Positions 39,601 to 51,600 of a DNA stretch of 64,000 nucleotides are shown here, piece by piece. Where the stretch lies: contig NMRA01000709.1 of the NCBI GenBank assembly GCA_002633005.1, positions 119,380 through 183,379 on the forward strand, written 5' to 3'. The translations under genes were made by a program, and so were the position numbers. How positions within the stretch are numbered: position 1 is the first letter of the stretch; every line of letters starts with the position of its first letter. The notes beneath the pieces are model-generated. The model saw only the letters and a list, made by a program, of their open reading frames with translations, did not search any database and was not told the origin of the DNA. Origin of the DNA: Phoronis australis (taxonomy: Eukaryota > Phoronida > Phoronidae).

Positions 39601-42600
39601 GCGCCCATGGCTGTATCTCCCAAACCGTTTGCAGGATCTTTACTAAATTTATGGTGGTAAATTTGTTTTTAATTCTATGTTTTTGTGTTGCTTTAAGCAA
39701 CTGATGTATAGGATGTGCTTGTATTATGAAGATCACTCACATTTTGCCCCTAGCCTATTGAGACAATGACCATGCCTTTCCATTTTGCAAAGTACAACAT
39801 ACTACATATATGCCCTCTACTGGCCACTTTATGGTACCAATAAACAACCCTAGAAGTATACCGTATACGGTGCAATTGTGGGCGCATTTCAATGCTCTGC
39901 GTTGCTCTTGTTTATTTCGGTATAATTTCTTAATATGTTGGTAGAGCAATAGATCACAAGTTTATTTTAGGAACAACATAAACAACGGTTTGAACATAGC
40001 GCCGATATTAAATCATGGGCGCATGAAAACGGAAGCCTGTGATCGGTTTATAGTGTCATCCATCATTCATCATAATTCTGAAATTGTTGTCACTTTCGCA
40101 GTAAAAAATCTTTTCGAAACTAGAGCCTTCCTAACTAGCCAGCTAGCTGTATGAAGACTATTTTCAAAATACAGCAAGGTGCCACTGCGTATTGAGCTCA
40201 AACAGACCTCGAAATTTCACACAGCCCGGATAGTTACGCTTGTCACCTCGTCGTGAAGCGTGTATCAACATGAGCTCAAGACTTGCGAGTGTGCATGCAA
40301 AATCAGGAAGTCAATTGGTATTCAAGTTGCCCATTATGGCCGTTTAAGGGAAAAACATCCGACGTCATCTTCTTGCGTAATTCTCTGCCTTTTGTAACGA
40401 AAAAACATATGTCGTCGTTTTGAAAAGAGTTCATTCGTGACACGCGCCACTTCCAAAATATTTTCATTATCTCCCATTGGATGATGACAACATCTCAGCA
40501 AAATTTGTTCTAAAATTCGGTTCATTGATATCAAAATTCCAAAAACATATAATAAAGTGAAACCAATTCTGATCATTTGTTGTGACGTTTACGCAACCTC
40601 GAGGGAGAACATTTGATTGAAGAATCTGGGAAAAACAAACTGGCTAATAGGTGACGCAATATTTCATTGCGTCGAAAGTCGACGCAAAAGATCACACCTT
40701 AATTTTAACAGCAGAATAATTGTAGAAAACCAATTTTTGCAACGCTGGTAAATAATTTAGATTACTCTAGGAAGATTTTATTCGGTCAGTTTTTTACCCA
40801 CAACGGCGCAAATTTGTATATTTAATTTAGTAAACAGCTTCGCACCAAGGCTAGAGCATTCCGAGCCCTTTGGCGTAAGAACGCAATACTTGGCGTTTCG
40901 TGTATACTCCAAGGGGTAAAACTTTGAAAATAATATTTTCGGGGTAACCTGGTACATGTAATCCTAAAAAAAGTAGTCTGTGTTTTCATGTAGAGCGGAA
41001 ATTTATTAACCCAGTGATTCAGAAACAACACTCTCGCAAACGAAAATGCACACAATTTTCAGCTCTATTACACTGGTTAAAAATAACTTCTATAAGTTTA
41101 TTGCATCGGATTCTAGTGATCACCAGGGCAAGTCAAAGCTCTTAAGGGGGTGCAATTTCAAACCTTTGGCATGAATCAGTTACATAAAAATGGAATTAGA
41201 CCGACTTTAATTCATCAGCAATGTAGACACAACAGTTACAGACACTGGCTGCGTTTGTTAACGTCTTGTGGCAATGATAAAAATAATTATTGCTACTATG
41301 ATTGATAACAAGTTTTACTCTGATGAGGTATAATGCAATATGCATGTCTAATATGCAGATCAGGAGTTGCAAAAATTTTTACTAGGTTTAATGAATCCCT
41401 TTGTTCTGAACCACTGCAAAAGTATGATTACTTATTGTACATTCCAAGCACGCCTCATTAGACTAAAAACATACACATGCTTGATGATCCCAGGAGTACC
41501 TCTATTACAGGCATGGATAAAGATATATAGTTGTTAAGCCCTAGAGGATAATAAGGCTTACATAATATCACACTGAGCCATCTACAAAAGGCATATACAA
41601 AGGATACAGTGTTTCACAAGAAGCCACAACTACTCATTTTTCATTGTATTACTAAATCACAAAAACCAAGATTTATATAAGAAGTTACAGTGTATGATGC
41701 TACACAACCTGCTCTCCCACATTTATGGAAGGCCTAAGTAGAAACATTTAACGACATATATATTCTATGCAAGATTAAAACCAAGCAAAACATGTTAACT
41801 CTCCAGGACCAAAAATAAATATCTCAAAACCAGAACTTTTTCTTAAGCAAGATTTAAAACAATCCAATACATTGAGATTGTTTTCACACAGAAGACCAAA
41901 CAACAAATCAAGACCAAAATTCACTGCGTCAAGACTAAAAATTTATCACATCAGCACCTATAATTTATCAAGTGAGGACCAAAAATTCTTCACTTCAGGA
42001 TCAAAATAAAATACGACTGAACTGAAACTTTAATAAGTCAGGTTCAAAAACTTACCACGTCAGTAACTTTACACGCTAGAACACCACGTCACCATCCCCA
42101 AGCATTGATCCTTCAAAGTGATAATGTCCGGACTGTAGGTATAAACAAGGGCTAAATGTTCAACCTCTTGCCAACGAGACATATTATCTTGGAAATGCGG
42201 TTGAATTTCTTTCATCTAATCCACGTGTTACAATAGATGCCAATGTATAGGTACACACTGGATTGTCATCATTGCATAATGGGTGATCACGTAGTCTCCA
42301 GGCATGAAAACAATTCTCTCCTGGCGTGATAAGTTTTCTGAGGCAATAAATCCTGGTTGCCCATTGTTTTTGATTCTACAGAGATTTCAATTCCTGAATA
42401 GAAAATGCGTGTTCTGGATGTTTCCGCTTCAGCTTTCCATTCAGCTAACTAGTGCACAGCACAGTGTTTTTACTATCCCGTGGTACAACCTTCCGTAAAT
42501 GACGTTCGTATTTTGCACATTTCTTCGGGGTAACAGTTTTCCAAGAGCTATATATTCATTGGGCAAGTTTCTGTTTGGTATTCGGTTTTATTTTCTTTCT

Positions 42601-45600
42601 CTGGTAGTCCTTGAGCTCATGCTCTGAATGTTTTGAAAACGCAACTCTTTCTTTACGCAGATACGTTTTCTGCCCGTGGGCACCGATTCGCTGAATTCAT
42701 CAACCAAACATTTATTTTTGAAAATGCCCTCAAAACTGTACTTTTTTAAAACACCGTGTTGACCATAGTTGTCAGTGTAGAAAAGCGAAATTAACAAATT
42801 TGTACACACTGCTCAAAGCATTTTTGTGGAAATACGGAAACGCCACTTTTGTGGACATACGGAAACGCCAACGTCTCTGTCTCACAACGCTGCGTGTGCT
42901 TGGCATTTCTGATAAAGCGCTCTCATGCTGGAAACTTTTTTAAGACTGAGCACCGTTTCAAAGAATTGTATTTTTTCTTACAGCTGAGCACAGAAGAATT
43001 ATTCTGCGATTTTAGGACTGAAACGGAACCAAATCTCGAGTGGTGACTCATTAGAATGTGCAAAAGCCAGGGAGGAGGGGGGGAGGGGCGATACAAGCAT
43101 GATTTTTTATTTTCGCGCCTAACATGTAGGTTCCACTTCTCATTCAGCGTCACGTATTACCTAAGGTGACCAGATCATACGCTATAAATACCACCAGACG
43201 CTTTGCTTCTCAAAAGTGCACGTTGAAGTATTTTCCATCATTTTTTGCCATCGCAATCGATTTACCAAAAATTCACGCACATATGCCGCGCAGAGACACC
43301 TCTTCACCAAGTATTCTCATCTTCCCGTTCACAATTGTTTTTGTTACATAATTTGTCTATATGTTGTTGACAGAAAATATTCATTTTGGAACAACATGAA
43401 CGACCAACTGATAGGGGCCTACGTGTACATGTAACTAGCCCAGATTTTAACGTTACCGATACATGAAAACAGAATGCGCAAAGCTACAATTGGCTGTAGC
43501 CTCAACAGTGGTCATTCTGTGTTTGATGTCACCGTCTTAGTTCGTGGAAATCGTAACCATAGTATGATTTCGAAGTTAGATGTATCGAAGTCCGTGGGTT
43601 TAGGGCATAGTGGACCGTGAACTTCGCGTCTGCCAGTACTGCAAGGGTCAATGCTATGAAAATAAAATCCCCTGAGTGAGAGCTCTTCGCGGTGTAACAA
43701 CTCACTCACTAATCCATCATCATGGGCGCGTGATAGGAGATCGGTGAAGAACTTAAAAAACGCAAAAAGATGCAGTTTGGCGTTACACAAACAAAATCAA
43801 TTGTGGTCGAAGACTGCGAAAAATAGCTGCGTTTACAAAATGACTACAGCGTTGTATTGAGCGGGAAGCAACCAATCTATTACAACTTGTTAACGTCACG
43901 AGTCAAATTAAAGATCAAATGTAAAGAAAACTTTCACGTTTTACATCCAAAACTTGTTGCATTGTCCATAATCCAATGTTTACTATTACCGCTTGCCTTC
44001 AACTTTCGAATTAGTGGTGTTACGCAAGCGACGTGAACTCATGTAACCGAGACAGTAAAACTAGGTTAATTTATTTGACCCTGTGCTAAGACGAATATGC
44101 ATCGACACGCAAAGTGGTATCAGCCTGACAACCTATTACACAACTGCTACTCTAGCCTAAAAATAGCAGCCGACCATCTGGACGGTCGGCTGAAGGGTCG
44201 GCTGGGGAGTCGCCTTATGAGTCGGCACTGCGGGCGACTGCTGGTCGGCTAATTTTTAGCCGACCGGTCGACGGCCAGTCGTCGACCAATTTCCGACCGG
44301 GCGGACAAAAATTCGTGATGTGTGCTGTACAATGCTATCAGGAGTTAGGTAATGGATTTTTGCGTAGAACAAATTCTACTGACATTAGTGAATGCATGAG
44401 TATTTGGTTTGGTGTACATGGTCTTTCCACACACATTTTGTGCTTTCCCCTCCCACATGGATTTTACTTTTTTTCAGATCCTTACATGCGGCCACCTCCT
44501 ATTGGTAAGTTATACTTCATATGTTTTTGTTAATTTGTTCACCTACAACAAAATTGTGTAAATTGTTACATCTAGTGGGTCCAATATTGCCCATAGTGGC
44601 AACTAGGATTCACTTTGATAATCTGCCTATCTATCTACCAAACCCTTGAAGTATAGTTATGTCAAATGAGTTTTTATTAAATTGGTGAGCTGGAGTGCCG
44701 CCGATAGTTGTATGGATCCGAATGCTGCAATGCCCCCACTGTTGCACCTTTGGTTTTTTTTGAAATCCCATATCTGCCAGGATGCCAATGTTTACATGAC
44801 TTTCATAGACTGCACTCTGTAAATACAAGTTTAAGTTGACAGGTTTTGTTCACTCTATTGTGTGGAATTACTTGAAGAAATGGTCTCTTCTTCACCATTT
44901 GTGATGGGCACAGGGGAGGCATATCAACAGTGTACATTGCTTTTTTGCAGTATAGCATAAAACTAAAGCCTGTCTAGAAATGTTTTGGCAAGAAAGGAGT
45001 TGAGAGTCACAATAACAGAGTTACATGTCATGACGGCGACACCCCGTTGCTCCCAACTTGTTCGATTCTATAGCCCAACAACAAGTTGGGAAGTTTACCC
45101 CCGTAGCCAATATCTGACTCGACTGAGTAACTCCGTTCTGGCATTTATGGTTGGAGGGCCTGTGCTCTTTGGTTCGATTATTTCTCTAATCTCCGATCAG
45201 ATCGTATCTAGCCTGACTGGGCTGGGCTGATAAAAATGAAAGTTAAATTATAACATATTTGAGCTTAAACCAATAGCACTTCTGAATTCCTGGTCAAAGG
45301 CTGATCATGTTACGTTTTTGAATCACCAAAATCGCCCATCTACAACAGAATTTAAGACAATCTATTCTGTCCAAACGGATTACCAACGCATTCGGTTTGA
45401 CTGTGTTCTGAATACGCGTTCAGTAATATCCTGTAACCACCATACATTTCCTTTGAAGCCTGAGAGCTAATTGGCCTGCTTGTTATCATACGTGACAAAA
45501 GACTGAGCTAGGCAGATAACAAAAGTGCCAGATGTTATCGCATGTTCAGCACCCCTCACGTCTGGAAAAGTTACTGAACGACAGAACGCTGTAATGTTGT

Positions 45601-48600
45601 GGTATTCACTGTGTGGTTGGCCAATGTTGTTTTAGACTAAAAGTGACAACAACTGTCATAGTTATGCGTACTGGTATTCATTATGTTGTTGGCCAATGTT
45701 CTTATTGAGATTGAGATTGACAACAATTGTCAGTTACACCAAGTAATATTCACTGTGTAGTTGGCTAGCCTTGCTGTCCAGGGCTCGACACTTAAAATCC
45801 CAGGTCGCATTTTCAAAATCCAGCTCGCATTCATAAATGCCAGGTTGCAAAATTTTCCCGCCCTTTTTACGCGCCAAAATTGATTTTTTAGATCATTGAG
45901 AAACTGTTCTTACCTGCAGCGTTAAATACTCACAAATTTCAGATTGTATAATTGAGTTCGTTATGCAAGTACGGCATTACTGTTCTTCATGAAAGGCTCT
46001 AGAGCGCAAGGCAAGTTGCAGACATGAATGTTGAATTAGTGCTCTCCAAGTGACACGTGCATTCGAGTAGCTAAGTTTGCAATGTGAAAAGGAAAAAATG
46101 CCCGTTGAAAAAGTATCGACGATTTTGCTAGGTCTGACCTGCTACTATTTGTCTTCAAAGCCGTTAAAGATCCAAATTAACTTGGAGTTCAAAGTCCCTC
46201 CACTTTTTGTTCGCAGCCCAAATTTGGCAACTTGACGTTTGAAAAACATCTGTCGAAAAAAATCCCTGAAATGATGCTCTAACCGAATGACGTATTGGGA
46301 TGCGCGTGAACAATTCAGTGCAAGATTCACAACAAAAAAGTAATTCTTATGCTGTTTACGTAGTCATCAGTTTTCCATGAAATGAAAAGCCTCGAAATAA
46401 TTCTCAACTCCATGCGGGTTTCCATCGGGTAATTCGAGTTTGCTCCTCAATACGTTTCAAGTACGGGAAAAATAGGTCAGCCACAAAACGACTTACATGT
46501 CACTTCTGCTAAACTTTCTTTCGGAGGTATAAAACAAAGCCGGTTTCGGTTGTTACATATTGAGAAAAGACGTTTTAATGAAAACTGAATTTGTTGTGTA
46601 TAGGCTGCGTCATTTGTAGTGTGCAATGATGGGCGCTAGCCTGAACTGTGGGCGCTTAATTGGAAATTCTCAAAAGTTGAAGGGGAACGCTTAGTAGATC
46701 AGTGAGCGCTTGTATGAAACACTTCAAGGGTAGGGAGTAGGTTTGTGCGAGAGCATAGTCATTAACCTGAGTGTTTGCGGTAATAAAAATATTAAAAGAC
46801 TGCAGTCGTAAGAAACGTTATAATAATATGATTTTGTGATGCAAACTCCATTTAGTAGGGGGGACTTTCTAGATAAAGGTACCACCTACACTGTACCCTT
46901 TTTAGCCACCCGGAATAATTTTGTTTTACTGTAATTGCCTGCTTCCGCCAGAACTATTGAAGTCTGAACATTTTACGGTGATGGTGATACGGGGACCGAA
47001 AAGATGCCGGGAGGGGGGTGTATGAAGAGAAGAATAATAAGTTTGCTAACCACAATTTTGCATCCGTTTAGTTGCAATAGCAGGCTACGGGCATAGGATA
47101 TAGGCTTTAGGGAACATCGACCTCAGGATGCATTGGAATAGGAAAATATCCAGTTCTTGGTTATATCAGTCCCGGGGAATACCGTAAAGCATTGGGTCTT
47201 TTGTAACCGCCGGGAATCTATGAGTTCATTTTCAAATAAACCACTATCACCCGGGTGCTTAACAGAGCCAAAACGGTGTACTGTTTCATTGAGGACTGTT
47301 GCTGTTCTCTTTTGATGTGCAGCTTTGAAGTGGTGCGTACCCGAGTTCACACAATTGAATCGCTGGATTAGCCCTACACTTTATGTTGGCAACGTGTGAA
47401 AGACAAATCATATTTCACCCCAGAAACAAGTAAAGGGATCTGAGAATTTCGTGGCAACTGAAAGTAAAAAATGTGGTCGTCGTTTGGCGATTAATAGGGT
47501 TGTCATTTTCACTTTGGCTCTTATGCAATAAAAATGGAGATGCACATCTCTAAGTCACGATTGTCTGCTGGCACCGCTTGCGCGCTAACAATGGGACCGA
47601 GAAGTGCCGCAGTGCGATATCAGAGATATTGTGGATATTTGGTACATGTAATTAGGACATGTTACGTGAAAAATAAACATATTTGTCTACCACAAAGTTT
47701 GGTCAGTTGATTGATTAAGAATTAGTAGAAACACTGCTGTTTTGTTATGTTTTATCTCGTGTTATGCAGTGGCCTGAAACTTTCCTAGGCCAATCAAGAA
47801 ATTTGCAAAAGTGGCCAAATTTGTTAGCCAATGAAATGCGTCAAAGATCGCTTCTGTATATCCCATGTTCACGCCACTTGCTTACAAGTCATTGAGAGGG
47901 CTGTTCTACAGTAGGTTAGTGTTCTTTTGAGTTTAAATTTGGCGACAACCAAATAATGTTCGGATTAACAAGAGTTGCTTTATGTTTGCTAGGTAATTGC
48001 CAAGAAGTGTAAAAACTCCGCTCGCATAGGTTGGAAATTCCAGGTCTCATTTTGTGACTTGATACGAGCTGACAAAAATTCCTGCAGTTCGTTATGTCAA
48101 GTGTGTTGGTTGCAGAGTCCTTACGAAGGGTGCCGACCCCGCCACCTTTGGAACCCATCAAACCAGAAGTGATAGACTATGGCCATGGACAGCCAATCGA
48201 GAATGCAATGACTGTTGATGAGTATTTCCGAGATCCACTGAGGCGTGACCGAAGTAGAAGTCCTATCAGACGCGACTCACCATTCGACCGTGATCGAGGT
48301 ATGAATAAGCCATCTGATGTGTGACCCAACTCATTTTTGAAACCTGCCCACAACAGTCTCAGCCAAAGTATTGTAAAGTGTTAAATGCCGTGCAATATCC
48401 TGGTTTTATATACAGCACAAGTCTGTTGAAGGGCACTTCTCAGCCTCATCATTTTCTGTATAAGTAACAACTGTGCCGCTGTATTAAAAGATTGACAGAG
48501 GTTGCAGGAAAATATGGTTGTCCCCTTTCGTCATGTTAGATCGCGGTGTTGTGTTCTTGCCTGTGACATTGAGTTGCCACCAATTCCAGGGTTGCATGAT

Positions 48601-51600
48601 CCTTCTTTTGTGTTATTTACATCAGTTTCAGTCTTCCACCCTCAGTCTCACGAAAATGCTCCTGTGATGCATTTGACTGCAGCATCATTTTCTGAGTACA
48701 AATGTGTGCTGCTGCGTTAAAAGATAGACTTCACATGGATTCATACATTTTTAGACATTGCGCAAAAACTGTGGTCCCGCCTTATGTCATCTTGGATCGT
48801 CATGGTTGTGTTCTTAGCTGTGACGTTGAGTTCCCACAAATCCCAGAGTTGCAAAATTCTCATGGTATTTTTGTGTATTTCGGATCTTTTTGACCATCAC
48901 GCTGGCAGTACAATTGCATATGGTGTCATTTTCTGCTATACAGAATTTGTTAAATGCACGACACTTTTCATTGTTCACAGTCTTTATTCTGTTAAGTTCG
49001 TACTTTCGGAACAAAACATTTTAATTATGTCGCTAGGTCAGTTACTGTATCTATGTTCAGTTGAGAGTAGAGTTTTGTTGCGAAAGTATGAACGTAATGG
49101 AATAAAGACTGTGAACAATGACAAGTGTCGTGCATTTAACAAATTCTGTATTACCGAAAACTTGCTCCCGAAGTACAGCCGGTGTCATTTTCTACATAAC
49201 AGCAGTGTGTTACTGCATTAGAAGATTGACTTTGAACTTATTCATTCATGATTCCAAGGCCACTATAGATGTTAGGACTTGACAGTCATGTAAGGTTTCA
49301 GTTCTTGCTTTTAATACCTAGAATTTCAGACAGATACTATTTTATGGTTCAACGCAAGCGACTGGTACCCTTCGACATGTTACCTGTACGCTTAGCATCA
49401 AAATATGCATCATATAGCTCACCCTCTCCCAATATGCATCATATAGCTTTCTCTCTCCCAATATGTATCACGTAGCTCACCCTCTCTCAATATGCACCAT
49501 ATAGCTCACCCTCTCTCAATATGCACCATCTAGCTCATCCTTTCCCAAATATGCATCATATAGCTCACCCTCTCTCAATATGCATCATATTGCTCACCCT
49601 CTCTCAATATGCAGCATCTAAGTCATCCTTTCCTAAATATCCATCTTTTTGCTCACCCTCTCCCAATATGCACCATATAGCTCACCTTCTCTCAATATCA
49701 GGGCTTGGAATGACCCATGACAAAAAAGAGGAAATTTTTGCGACCCTAGATACACCTTTCAATCTAAACCATACCTCAACTGATCGAAAGTAAACATTAG
49801 TATCACTAGATGCCCTGTTTCTATGTCGTGTTGGGAAAACACACTCATCTTAGCAGTACCTGACATCTATTTCAGCAACACCAATGAAGGCAATTAGATG
49901 CAACAAAAGATAATTTTAAAATTAAATTAATATAGATAATGATGAAAAATTTGCAGTGTGAGTAGCGGGAGCTTATTCTTGATTTGCTGCAAGGAGACCT
50001 GAAAATTTATTTTCAATTTTAATTACGATGCAAAATTACAAAAAAAAATTGAAAATCGATCCATAGATTATCTAGAAAGCCTGAAATACATACACATTTA
50101 ATTCCAATGAACAATTTAATTCCAACGCAAATGGAAAAAAGTCAAGACAAAAACCTGTGGCTCATACCCCAATAGTTAGCATGGAAAATTGAAAGTCAAA
50201 AATAACATGCTTTAAACTATAGAATGCATCAATCACAATCCTAAGTTGGCCAAACTTTTCAGTTTCAAACAGCAATTACAGGAGTTAATTGTTCATAAGC
50301 TACACTGGTGTAGGAGAAACTTTGTGACAAGAAATAACTACCAGGACACTGAAAATAGGCTGGCAGAATTTGTAAACAATGGCTTAGACCAATCAGATCA
50401 TTCAGAATCTGTCACGTGATCACTTCTCTCGAACTGCAAAACTCGAGTCACAAAAAAACACAAAAGTCATAATGAATTGCATATAAGGCATTTTAAAACA
50501 CATTTGCAGTAATGAAATAGCACTTTGTATCCCGTTTAGGCGGCATGTAGAAAATCACACTCAGGCGGTCGGGCATATCACTAGCAGCCAGTGGCAACGC
50601 GCGTGCATGTGGGATTAAACCTAAGAATTTCATACATCACTCACATCCCACCATTCCAATCCAACAAATAAATGGTTACGGTTGAATTTCCTTTCAGGAA
50701 GCATTAATTGTAGTGTTTCATTGTTTTCAGTCAGTCCTCCGACTCCAACTTAGTCCAACTTGGACTCCAAGGCGACTTGGCCAAGCACTCCGTAATTGTT
50801 CCTCTCTCAAAGTTTACAGAGCTTAAACTTGTTTTGTGAAGACATTGACCATTTCTTTTATCCACTTCTTCCACGAAATATTCAGTCTACTCCACACTAT
50901 TCCAGGCACATGTTTCTTATATATGGTTACGAGTCATGGGCAAATTTGAGCTCCTGTGATCCACAATTACAACTTTCGTTCCTCCGAAACATAAAGAGTA
51001 GTTTCCGCTTTTCGAGTCGTCAGCAACGCCTCGTTGAGAAACCAATTTACCGCAATACTTTTATGGCAAATCCGATTTTTCCACGGAAATATAACAAAAA
51101 TACACGGATCAACTAAAAGAAAAAGCGAAAATTCGCGGACAATTCCAAGCCTTGCAATATGCATCATATAGCTCACCCTCTCTCAATATACATCATATAG
51201 CTCACCTCCAACGATGCATCATATAGCTCACCCTCTCCCAATATGCATTCATGTGTTAGGTTTCAAATATCAATCTGGACCGAGTTGAATTTTAAAATTA
51301 AAACACCTAATTTGTCCGTCCAAAGCATAACCTCGTTTTAGTGCTCTATTTCAGTTAACTTGACAGAGCAAGTTTTCATAGTTCTTCAGGGGCCTCATTC
51401 ATTTGAGCAGAAGGTTCCTGTGCATGACTGGGAGAATTTCTTTGCCGGCAAGTGAGGGGAAAATCTACCTCCCGATCACCATCATCAGCACCCCCGCCCT
51501 GTTGCAAGCTCTCATAAGCTCTGTCTCAAGTACCAATTTGTGCTCTTTCAAATTGTCACCTGTGTGGTTACAGGTAATTTGAACTTCGAAGGGAAATTTT

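Larger units (their letters stand above)
37935..44329. mobile_element. Element E: 6.4-kb TIR element with GC-rich subterminal repeats
   Basis: Inverted ends: TACAGCACACATCACGAATT at the left and its complement at the right, continuing through TTTTTGTCCGNCCGGTCGG and AATTGGTCGACGAC. Just inside are iterated GTCGGCTG/GGTCGGCTA motifs in opposite orientations (37965-38110 and 44165-44300). The interior holds D copy 2 and otherwise AT-rich DNA without long frames. The class is unclear. Confidence 0.65.

Noticed and set aside
49403-49698. CRISPR-like array
   Set aside because: Units are head-to-tail without unique spacers, in animal DNA; it is a minisatellite.
49269-49793. Frames of 68 and 90 codons rich in His and Ile
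   Set aside because: They translate the minisatellite.
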